Positions 13,560-19,075 of a stretch of 19,216 bases of DNA are shown here, piece after piece. The notes below the pieces were generated by a model that saw nothing but the letters and a program-made list of their open reading frames with translations, searched no databases and was not told the origin of the DNA. Both the position numbers and the translations under genes were made by a program. Position 1 is the stretch's first letter. Every line of letters starts with the position of its first letter. Source of the DNA: Baffinella frigidus (Eukaryota > Cryptophyceae > Cryptomonadales > Baffinellaceae); assembly GCA_026770585.1 (NCBI GenBank), contig MU646645.1, forward strand, positions 401,728 to 420,943. Direction: 5' to 3'.

Positions 13560-13801
13560 CCTCTCTTGGCCGAGGGACGCGCGCCGACGTCGCCGCCCGC
13601 GCGCCCTTTGTCCGCGGTGCGGATGGGCGGCGGGATGAGCGGCTTCTCCCGCCGGGCGACGCGGCTCCCCGAGGCGGTGGACACGGGCGGCGAGACCTCG
13701 CGCGATCGCCAGAAGGGTGAGCGTGGAACGTAGACGTGCGGCTTGTTTGACTGCATCGGGATGATGTGGCTGCCGGCGGTGTTGGTAGGGGTTTCAATCA
13801 G
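13560..13801 (-). CDS. Exon candidate, about 80 codons, basic Pro/Arg-rich
   Basis: ATCGCGCAG acceptor, then LIETPTNTAGSHIIPMQSNK, PHVYVPRSPFWRSREVSPPV and SRVARREKPLIPPPIRTADK. The end is uncertain: AGG|GTACCC followed by a G/C homopolymer resembles other donors here, but gives a phase change. Two in-frame TGA codons lie just before the acceptor, so if real it is either an internal exon or starts at an internal Met. No duplicate in the window. No family recognised. Confidence 0.4.
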
Positions 13802-14206
13802 CTGCGCGATGCAACACGCAATACGTGTTGATACTCATCATGAGGGGGCCTACGACAGGCAACGGAACCACCGTGATACGAACTTTTGAACTCCAGGCGT
13901 GGAACGTCAACACGCAAAAAAATTGGGAGGGGGTATTTCAAAAGTCAAGTCACATGTATTGTAGGCCAAAAGTGGACAAATGACCTTACAAACGGCTCCA
14001 AGAACGTACTAACGGCTCCAAGAACGCGCTTGGAATACCTACCCAGGGGCCTGGCGTGGGGCTCATCACCTGTTAGTCTTCAAGCCACATCGTGGGGATC
14101 GGGGATCGGCCCAGCGAACCCTCTCGCAGCTGCGAGCGCCTCATAGAGGCCCTCTCTTCCTGCGCCTTCTCCGCGCAAACTCGCCGCCCGCGTTGGCCAC
14201 ATCACC
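13802..14206. promoter_or_regulatory. Possible head-to-head intergenic region
   Basis: Separates the last minus-strand exon candidate from the first plus-strand start codon. It holds ACGGCTCCAAGAACG twice (13992-14006 and 14013-14027) and an AT-richer stretch at 13905-13990, but no TATA box I would trust. Assignment as a shared promoter is inference from gene orientation only. Confidence 0.25.
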
Positions 14207-14548
14207 ATGGTGCTCCGGGTCTCGTTCGGGTGGGGACTCGCTACCGTGGGCCTGCTCTGCGCCCTCCTCGTGCCTGCATGTCCCGCAGCGGCGTTCGCCG
14301 CCCCGTTCGGGGGCGACCCCCGCTCCGGCTGGCTCGCAGGAGGGGCCCGCGGGGCGTCGACCCGCCCCTCCGTTCTCTGCCCGCAGCTCTTCTGCCCCGG
14401 CCTCCAAAATCGCCATGCGCCGCTTGTCAGGATGTCGGTGCGGGGCGGGAGCACGCTACCGCCGGATGTCGTGGCGAGGAACGAGCGGCGGAATGGGGAG
14501 AGGAGGGAGCAGAACCTCGAAATCGCCCGGCGGGTCGCTGCTGGGGAG
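14207..14548 (+). CDS. First exon: signal peptide plus plastid-type presequence
   Basis: ATG in a strong eukaryotic start context (CACCATGG) opens 114 codons ending at GAG|GTGAGG, a canonical donor on a codon boundary. Residues 1-29 are a textbook signal peptide: short basic start MVLR, hydrophobic core GLATVGLLCALLVPA, small residues PAAA before the cut. The next residues FAAPF give AAA|FAAP, close to the ASA|FAP motif of plastid-targeted proteins in algae with red-lineage complex plastids, where Phe at +1 is diagnostic. A Gly/Arg/Ser-rich stretch follows, and the exon ends in a highly charged helix (RNERRNGERREQNLEIARR). Without the motif it would simply be secreted. GC-rich DNA leaves other frames open; signal peptide, start context and donor decide for this one. 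Confidence 0.55.
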
Positions 14549-14656
14549 GTGAGGGCATGAGATGCGCCAGATACTCTGAAGACACTCTCGAGGACTTGTG
14601 GTAGTGGGAGGGGTTTCAAGGTGAGAAAGTCAGCAGATTCTAATTCGCGGACTCCT

Positions 14657-14795
14657 AGCTATGTTTCTGTCTCTTTGGGCGCAACAATTTTGGTGAGCCC
14701 GGGCTCTTTTCCGCTCTAAAGTTGATGGATTTGTACCGCAGCCCCAGCATGACAACCTGAGACTAGTCGGGCAACACGGGTGAGGCAGAGGTAGC
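14657..14795 (+). repeat. About 140-bp inverted repeat, right copy
   Basis: Reverse homologue of 12866-13005. GGCGCAACAATTTTGGTGAG is followed by CCCGGGCTC, a layout resembling the end of a long terminal repeat plus a tRNA primer site. GATGGATTTGTACCGCAG and GGGTGAGGCAGAGGTAGC are the best conserved parts. Confidence 0.6.
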
Positions 14796-14867
14796 ACTCT
14801 CATTCGGGTCCATTTTCGATACGCGTCGCGTTGGGCGAGTTGCCCTCAGCCCAGTTTCTCTTGCTCT

Positions 14868-14931
14868 TCTTCTTCTTCCTCTTCTTCTTCTTCTTCGTCT
14901 TCTTCTTTTTCTTCTTCTTTATTACTCTCGA
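14868..14931. repeat. CTT microsatellite
   Basis: (CTT)n with CTCTT and GTCTT interruptions; pyrimidine-rich on the plus strand. Confidence 0.95.
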
Positions 14932-14990
14932 GCATTAAGTTGAGTCATGCAATAGGCTCTGAGCCTCATGACGGACCCGCCTCAGCGCAG

Positions 14991-15062
14991 ATTCCAGAAC
15001 CACGGAACAAAGCTGTTGGTTTGCGGAATAGGAGGAGGCAGCGTCCGAGGGAAATGACAAAA
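14991..15062 (+). CDS. Exon candidate, 24 codons, basic
   Basis: CGCCTCAGCGCAG acceptor, IPEPRNKAVGLRNRRRQRPR then EMTK, AAA|GTTCAG donor; 72 bp in frame at both ends. Single copy and very basic, so coding status rests on borders and strand agreement only. Confidence 0.35.
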
Positions 15063-15147
15063 GTTCAGATATTGGGACTCAAATGTTGACCTTTCACATT
15101 GTTCCATTCGTTTCGTGGCCAACAGACTCGACGCCCGCTCTGTGATG

Positions 15148-15299
15148 CTTATCTCAGAAAAGGGATTTTTAAATTCGTTTTCTTAAGTCAACCCCCCTTC
15201 AAATTTGTCAACTTATGCGCAGAGAAAAGAATAAGTTGACGAATTTGTACAGGAATTGACTTAAGAAAACGAATTTAAAAATCCCTTTTCTGAGATAAG
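15148..15299. mobile_element. 152-bp foldback element with perfect 44-bp ends
   Basis: Terminal inverted repeats 15148-15191 and 15256-15299 are identical over 44 bp (outer end CTTATCTCAGAAAAGG). A second stem of 17 bp (15200-15216 and 15231-15247, one mismatch, containing GTCAACTTAT) closes on a 14-base loop. The inner ends CTTAAGTCAA and GTCAACTTAT carry the AAGTTGAC motif. Non-coding MITE-like element; perfect arms suggest recent activity. No clear target duplication. Confidence 0.9.
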
Positions 15300-15405
15300 G
15301 TTCTGGACATCCATTGCTGGGCATCGATCAGGATGAATCCCGAAAGTCTATCGTAGGGCTCAATATCGGTACAGAACTGACGCCAGCATAGCCTTTTGGG
15401 GGGGT
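15297..15405 (-). pseudogene. Minus-strand protein-like fragment next to the foldback
   Basis: The minus strand reads KRLCWRQFCTDIEPYDRL then SGFILIDAQQWMSRT and runs straight into the foldback arm. It is the only convincing protein-like minus block right of 14.2 kb, has no splice borders, and upstream a C7 run breaks the frame. It may be a fragment of a different gene or of a transposon. Confidence 0.3.
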
Positions 15406-15510
15406 TCTTATTTGCTGGAGCCGTTGTAGTTATGGGATGGAGGGCGCAGGAGACGATGCTCAAAAGTTGACATACATGCTGTGCTCATAAGTTGACACGC
15501 ATGTGCGCTG

Positions 15511-15625
15511 CAGCGTCCGGTGTGGTATCGTTTTCGGCGCTGTGCTCATTAGTTGACATGCACGTCAACTTACACACCTTGGTTCGCAGCTGCGGCCGGT
15601 GTGGTGTCGTTTTCCGCGCTGTGTC
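15511..15625 (+). pseudogene. Two acceptor-side copies of the 15666-15758 exon
   Basis: At 15511 GCGCTGCAG and at 15590 GGTTCGCAG precede the first half of the exon ((C)TGCGGCCGGTG...TCGTTTTC). Both lack one base relative to the intact copy and so are frameshifted. Each is followed by CATAAGTTGACATGC or CATTAGTTGACATGC. Upstream in transcript sense. Confidence 0.55.
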
Positions 15626-15665
15626 CATAAGTTGACATGCCAACTTACAATATCTGCGTCCGCAG

Positions 15666-15758
15666 CTGCGGCCGGTGGTGGTATCGTTTTCGGCGCGGAT
15701 CCGCGATACACTCCGCCTCCCGAAGCGCTACAAGCACACCCGCATCTTCGTCGAACAG
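15666..15758 (+). CDS. Exon candidate, 31 codons, unknown protein
   Basis: GCGTCCGCAG acceptor, LRPVVVSFSARIRDTLRLPK then RYKHTRIFVEQ, CAG|GTTCCT donor; 93 bp in frame at both ends. Two frameshifted first-half copies precede it, and a second-half copy follows at 16162-16212 (PKRYKHTRIFVEK). In that copy AAG/AAA twice, ACC/ACG, GTC/GTT and CTC/CTT are silent against about three replacements. Basic beta/helix-like peptide; no family recognised. A strong block on the plus strand. Confidence 0.6.
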
Positions 15759-15988
15759 GTTCCTCATCTCTCTCTCACGTAGCTACTACGCGGGAGAGCT
15801 ACATGTCATTTTACGCCCTGCGTCTTTCTATTTTTTTCCTTGAAATCGGCAAAAGTTGCCGGAAATGCCCACAAATAGTTGACTTTGAGCCTGCCGGTAA
15901 CCGCAAGATATGCTTTCCGGTTGCCTAGATAAGACACCTACCCCTCCCCCGTAGTACTCTCAGGTAGATCTTCCTCTCAAGTGGATGG

Positions 15989-16135
15989 TTTGAGTTTCCC
16001 GCGGAGTTGCTCCAGGGGAGAGTCACCTCGCGGTGGTGGTCGTTTGTCAACTTGATCATTTGTCAACTTAAGAGCACACTAGTGGTTCGATCGTTTGAGG
16101 TTCTCACGGATTTGTGCCAGGGGAGGTGCAAGATC
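15989..16135 (+). CDS. Paired exon-like copies FEFPAELLQ / FEVLTDLCQ
   Basis: Copy one at 15989-16030 reads FEFPAELLQGR; copy two at 16094-16135 reads FEVLTDLCQGR. GGGAGA|GTCACC and GGGAG|GTGCAA follow as possible donors. No acceptor is defined. The frame is shared and changes are conservative, so a duplicated coding segment is likely, but which copy is live is unknown. Confidence 0.3.
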
Positions 16136-16161
16136 GTGTGTGATCACCGCACAGTGGTTGC

Positions 16162-16212
16162 CTCCCGAAACGCTACAAACACACGCGCATCTTCGTTGAA
16201 AAGGCTCCTCCT
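16162..16212 (+). pseudogene. Second-half copy of the 15666-15758 exon
   Basis: PKRYKHTRIFVEKAPPL, with no in-frame acceptor: a TGA lies upstream and the CACAG before it is out of frame. Downstream of the intact exon. Confidence 0.5.
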
Positions 16213-16226
16213 CTTTGTCTCAAAAC

Positions 16227-16263
16227 TCAAACGACCGTGTGAGTTTCTCACACGATCGTTTGA
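16227..16263. other. 17-bp hairpin
   Basis: TCAAACGACCGTGTGAG pairs with CTCACACGATCGTTTGA across a 3-base loop with one mismatch. GATCGTTTGA also occurs at 16088. Possible small element end. Confidence 0.6.
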
Positions 16264-16345
16264 AACCCTGCGCCCTACACCCTACACCCTCAACCCTAAA
16301 ACCTCACGTAAACCCTAAACCCTGCACCCTAAATCCTAAACACTA
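16264..16345. repeat. C-rich heptamer array (CCCTAAA)
   Basis: From here on the plus strand carries the C-rich strand of the heptamers (CCCTACA, CCCTAAA), the opposite of the left 12.6 kb. Confidence 0.9.
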
Positions 16346-16358
16346 ACCTCCAAACCAG

Positions 16359-16545
16359 GAGGACCTAACCTCGATGGAGAACCTGCGTGGCGCGCTGGAA
16401 CGCGACATGCCCCTAGAGCGGTTTCCGCATCCGTTGGCCACGAAAACAACCAAATAATGCCAAATGTTGCCGGTTGTGGTACTCAAACGTGAATATTTGG
16501 CGGCAGGAGGACCTAACCTCGATGGAGCTGGAACGCGACATCCCT
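16359..16545 (+). pseudogene. Two decayed copies of the EDLTSME exon
   Basis: At 16359 an AAACCAG acceptor precedes EDLTSMENLRGALERDMP, with no donor. At 16507 GCGGCAG precedes EDLTSME, then an internal loss joins it to LERDIP. Both keep the acceptor and first half and lie upstream of the intact copies. Sequence similarity continues into the following intron (CCGCATCCGT). Confidence 0.5.
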
Positions 16546-16654
16546 AAACCCAAACCCCTCAGCCCTCAAGCGTGCACCACGAGGACCTAGCCACGGGCAT
16601 CTTCCGTGGGAATGCAATACAACGCTAAATCCTAAGCACTAAGTTCCAACGCAG

Positions 16655-16732
16655 GAGGACCTGACCTCGATGGAGCGACTGCGGGCCGCGCTGGAACGCG
16701 ACATCCCGCGCCCCCTCGCCAAACTCCCCCGC
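16655..16732 (+). CDS. Exon candidate, 26 codons, helical
   Basis: CCAACGCAG acceptor, EDLTSMERLRAALERDIP then RPLAKLPR, CGC|GTACCC donor; 78 bp in frame at both ends. Four copies exist in 600 bp. Between them CTA/CTG, AAA/AAG, GCC/GCG-type changes are frequent and the ALERDIP core is invariant except one Met. Charged amphipathic helix. No family recognised. The donor is followed by a C-run as at 13560. Confidence 0.55.
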
Positions 16733-16765
16733 GTACCCCCCCCCCCGCATCCGTGTTGCTTCTGC

Positions 16766-16796
16766 GTTCATCATCATCTTCTTCTTCTTCTTGTTC
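16766..16796. repeat. CAT/CTT microsatellite
   Basis: (CAT)n then (CTT)n between two copies of the 26-29 codon exon. Confidence 0.9.
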
Positions 16797-16832
16797 TTAT
16801 GTAGTACTCTTGAGGCTAGTAAAGAGTGACAG

Positions 16833-16919
16833 GTTGTGGATTGTGACCTGGCGGGGGTGCGCGCCGCGCTGGAACGCGACATCCCCCTGATGGGGATGCC
16901 CCTGGCCAAGCTCCCCTGG
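16833..16919 (+). CDS. Second copy of the helical exon, 29 codons
   Basis: GAGTGACAG acceptor, VVDCDLAGVRAALERDIP then LMGMPLAKLPW, TGG|GTGCCC donor; 87 bp in frame at both ends. It shares RAALERDIP and PLAKLP with 16655-16732 but has its own N-terminal part and three extra codons. Both copies are intact, so they may be consecutive or mutually exclusive exons. The following CCCGCACCCGTGTTGCT matches the flank of the other copies. Confidence 0.5.
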
Positions 16920-17201
16920 GTGCCCTCCCGCACCCGTGTTGCTCCCACCCTCTCGCTCAATTATTGGTGCTGCGTTATTTCTCCGACGTGAGTGTCGCTC
17001 GCGAAAGTTGACGGTGCCTGGCGGGGCCGCGCCAGATCAAGTGGACATTTCGCAACACTACGTTTCGCTTTTAAAAGTTTTTCGTGGTACACGTTCCACA
17101 TTGTTGCGGCTATGGACGTTTGGAGAGCCCCTGGTATGAATCTGGTACAAATGTCCAGAATCAACTTCAGTCAATTTCTCACTGTGACCTGGTGGGGACA
17201 G
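16920..17201 (+). other. Spacer with possible open frame
   Basis: A plus frame reads RFAFKSFSWYTFHIVAAMDV and VWRAPGMNLVQMSRINFSQF. Composition is protein-like, but there is no duplicate and no clear splice borders; the minus strand is open too. CTGGTACAAATGTCCAGA near 17140 resembles the CTGGTACAAAT at 6251. Confidence 0.25.
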
Positions 17202-17231
17202 GACGCACATTCGATCGGGGCCTTTTGGAAA
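17202..17231 (+). pseudogene. Acceptor-side copy of the DAYSIGA exon
   Basis: GGGACAG acceptor, DAHSIGAFWK, then GTGATC and the nested palindrome. GAC/GAT, GCA/GCG, GGG/GGC and GCC/GCG are silent against the copy at 17431. It may be cut short by the palindrome's arrival. Confidence 0.45.
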
Positions 17232-17233
17232 GT

Positions 17234-17272
17234 GATCAACTTAACGTTAAGTTGATCAACTTAACGTTAAGT
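17234..17272. other. Nested palindrome GATCAACTTAAC
   Basis: A perfect 24-bp palindrome at 17234-17257 followed by a 14-bp one (ACTTAACGTTAAGT) at 17259-17272; also readable as two 20-bp direct repeats. Both contain the GTCAACTTA-type motif of this window. Confidence 0.8.
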
Positions 17273-17307
17273 CACAAGGTCCCTGCTACCACTTGCGTCG
17301 GAGAACA

Positions 17308-17420
17308 CTGAACCCTAAACCCTAGACCCTAAACCCTTAACCCTCATCCCTAGACCATAAACAATAAACCCTTAACCATTACCCCCAAACCCTAAACCCT
17401 ACGCCCTAAACCCTAAACGC
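17308..17420. repeat. C-rich heptamer array
   Basis: CCCTAAA, CCCTAGA, CCCTTAA and CCATAAA units leading directly to the GACCAACAG acceptor at 17430. Confidence 0.9.
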
Positions 17421-17430
17421 TGACCAACAG

Positions 17431-17492
17431 GATGCGTATTCGATCGGCGCGCGCCCGGTTTCGGCATATGATAGCGACTCCGACGCTGAGAG
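17431..17492 (+). CDS. Exon candidate, about 20 codons, acidic end
   Basis: TGACCAACAG acceptor, DAYSIGARPVSAYDSDSDAE, then GAG AG|GTGCGG. The preferred donor gives 62 bp. Four of six differing codons in the shared part with 17202-17231 are silent. The DSDSD run is a typical acidic or phosphorylatable segment. Confidence 0.45.
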
Positions 17493-17497
17493 GTGCG

Positions 17498-17640
17498 GTG
17501 TCGGGTGCAGGATGCAGGGTTAAGGGTGCAGGGTGCAGGATGTAAGGAGCAGGGAGCAAGGAGCAGGGTTCAGTCAGGGTTCAGGGTACAGGGTGCAGGG
17601 TGCAGGGTGCAGGGTTCAAGATCTAGGGTTTGGGGTTTAG
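17498..17640. repeat. TGCAGGG heptamer array
   Basis: G-rich on plus here, unlike its neighbours: GGGTGCA units with AGGAGCA variants. Repeats of a single variant over about 100 bp. Confidence 0.9.
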
Positions 17641-18040
17641 CGTGCGCTGCTGGCACTGCCAATCCTCTGATTCTAAGAGTAACGGTAGATTATCTCGTGC
17701 GGCATCGCGCGCCTTGAAACCCCGAACCCTAAACCTCTCAACGCGAAACCCGAAACCCGAACCCCGGATGCCGGCGCGCGCAGGACGCCTCAAAGCAAAA
17801 GTGGTACCTCCGTTAACTTAAGTAACGGTGGATAATGGTGGATTATTTCGTGCCGCAGCGCGCAGGACGATGACTTGTACGGGAAAATGGATCTCGCCGA
17901 AGCTGCTCATGCCAATCCTCCGTTAACTGATCTAGAAGGGATGACGGTGGATGACTTGGTGCAGCAGCGCGCCCGCCGGCGATGGTCACGACAACGGAGA
18001 TGACTTCGACGGGAAGACACCGTAGGATCTCGCTGAGAGT
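17641..18040 (+). pseudogene. Diverged tandem copies of the 18055-18225 exon
   Basis: CTCCGTTAAC(T) and the block GGTGGAT(T/G)A(T/C)TT(C/G)GTGC followed by GCAGCGCGC recur at about 17688, 17839, 17948 and 18083. DDLYGKMDLAEAAHANPP and DLEGMTVDDL (17870-17956) align with DDSDGKTPSELAEAA and EDGMDDL of the intact exon. GDDFDGKTP then a TAG stop occurs at 17998-18028. The stop and missing parts mark these as relics, though the 17.9 kb copy is open and might still be spliced. Confidence 0.45.
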
Positions 18041-18054
18041 AGGGTGTGTCACAG

Positions 18055-18225
18055 AAGAAGGGAACCTCCGTTACTCACAAGCAACGTTGTGTTGTTTCGT
18101 GCAGCAGCGCGCCCGCCGGGGAGGGTGGTGATGACTCGGACGGGAAAACGCCGTCGGAACTTGCCGAAGCCGCGTCGGCATTTCCCGAAGAGTCGTCGGA
18201 CGTGGAGGACGGGATGGATGATTTG
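18055..18225 (+). CDS. Exon candidate, 57 codons, acidic
   Basis: GTGTGTCACAG acceptor, KKGTSVTHKQRCVVSCSS, APAGEGGDDSDGKTPSELAE, AASAFPEESSDVEDGMDDL, then TTG|GTGCTG donor; 171 bp in frame at both ends. The C-terminal half is strongly acidic with DSD and ESSDVED motifs, like casein-kinase-type phosphorylation or acidic interaction segments. Tandem relics upstream share the frame. No family recognised. The acceptor could instead lie at 18104, which would change phase. Confidence 0.5.
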
Positions 18226-18229
18226 GTGC

Positions 18230-18366
18230 TGCGAACCCTAAACCCTAAACCCCTAAAAGCCCTCAGCCCTAAACCCTATAACCTAAATCCCAAGCACTAA
18301 ACCCGAAACCCGAAACCCGAAACCCGAAACCCGAAACCCGAAACCCGAAACCCGAAACCCGAAACC
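18230..18366. repeat. CCCTAAA then CCCGAAA heptamer array
   Basis: A short CCCTAAA part, then about nine perfect CCCGAAA units (18299-18366) ending directly in the CCAG acceptor of the next exon candidate. Confidence 0.95.
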
Positions 18367-18368
18367 AG

Positions 18369-18419
18369 GTGCTCCTGGATTCGGACGCGGCCCTCCGCGA
18401 AGCGTATGCTCGTTCGCAG
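18369..18419 (+). CDS. Micro-exon candidate, 17 codons
   Basis: CGAAACCAG acceptor, VLLDSDAALREAYARSQ, CAG|GTCCAC donor; 51 bp in frame at both ends. A second-half copy at 18592-18630 reads SDEALWEAYARSQ with GAC/GAT-like silent changes (GCC/GCT, GAA/GAG, GCG/GCG, TAT/TAC). Helical. The acceptor is formed at the edge of the CCCGAAA array. No family recognised. Confidence 0.5.
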
Positions 18420-18439
18420 GTCCACACATTAACAGGGTA

Positions 18440-18545
18440 ACGGCCTGAATTCAGGTTAGTTAAGCCTACGGTATTCAGGTTGGTTAGGCCTACGGACTGC
18501 GGTAGTTGAGGTCAGTTGAGCCTACGGACAGCGGTAGGGCGTAGG
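18440..18545. repeat. CCTACGG direct repeats, shared with 13.0 kb
   Basis: CCTGAATTCAGG followed by TTAGTTAAGCCTACGGTATT, then three more GAG/AAG/AGGCCTACGG units. The reverse complement of 13036-13074 is homologous (palindrome CCTGAATTCAGG, TACGGTATT, GACTGCGGTA). Confidence 0.7.
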
Positions 18546-18591
18546 ACCGTCGTACGCCCCCTAAGAGAAACCCGGGCCTACGACCTGTGGT

Positions 18592-18630
18592 TCAGACGAG
18601 GCTCTCTGGGAGGCGTACGCTCGTTCGCAG
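18592..18630 (+). pseudogene. Second-half copy of the 18369-18419 exon
   Basis: SDEALWEAYARSQ then CAG|GTGGAT. No in-frame acceptor: the nearby TTCAG would break the frame. Downstream of the intact exon and retaining the donor. Confidence 0.5.
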
Positions 18631-18775
18631 GTGGATAGATGGCTCCACTGATTTGTTTCCTTCGTTTTGTGCCGCGTGGTGTGTTCTGATCATACGTCCT
18701 GGTATTGTTCGCGGGCTTGGTAGATTCGGGTGCACGTCTTTTTTATCTATCTTTTCTAGGCTCGAGAATCGTAGA

Positions 18776-18797
18776 GAAGAAGAAGAAGAAGAAGAAA
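18776..18797. repeat. GAA microsatellite
   Basis: (GAA)n on the plus strand shortly before the 18832 acceptor; 18631-18775 holds no coding block I can support. Confidence 0.9.
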
Positions 18798-18831
18798 TAC
18801 AACATAACTTATCCGCGGTCTTTTCCTCCAG

Positions 18832-18867
18832 GAGGCGTGGTCGTCAGGAATTGAGAAGCTGCGGCTG
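18832..18867 (+). CDS. Micro-exon candidate, 12 codons (copy 1)
   Basis: Excellent acceptor (TCTTTTCCTCCAG), [21 protein letters not shown] donor; 36 bp in frame at both ends. It has an intact twin at 19076-19111. Very short, so its coding claim rests on borders and the twin. Confidence 0.45.
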
Positions 18868-18884
18868 GTGATCAACACACCTAA

Positions 18885-18885
<1 letters not shown>

Positions 18886-18933
<48 letters not shown>

Positions 18934-18938
18934 GATAG

Positions 18939-18979
<41 letters not shown>

Positions 18980-19060
18980 CATACATACAGATATACATAC
19001 AGATATATAGATATAACCACAGATATATAGATATAACCACAGACATAAATATTTAAAGAC
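18886..19060. repeat. (AC)n/(AT)n microsatellite field
   Basis: (CA)n at 18886-18906, (TA)n with GATA at 18907-18980, CATA at 18977-18988. The 20-bp unit AGATATATAGATATAACCAC occurs twice from 19001 and partly again at 19139. Confidence 0.95.
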
Positions 19061-19075
19061 TGGTCTTGTCCGCAG

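Larger units (their letters stand above)
14549..14990 (+). other. Presumed first intron with relic repeat and CTT tract
   Basis: Holds the right copy of the inverted repeat (14657-14795), a (CTT)n tract at 14868-14931 and no coding block. The in-frame TGA directly after the donor would end the protein if the intron were retained. Confidence 0.4.

Noticed and set aside
13105-13797. 230-codon minus-strand open frame as one exon
   Set aside because: It switches between GC-rich alternative frames; the splice-bounded blocks at 13095-13292 and 13560-13801 in other frames read as better protein.
14080-14619. 179-codon minus and 170-codon plus open frames at 14.1-14.6 kb
   Set aside because: GC-rich DNA keeps all frames open. 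Only the 14207 frame combines a start context, a signal peptide and a canonical donor.
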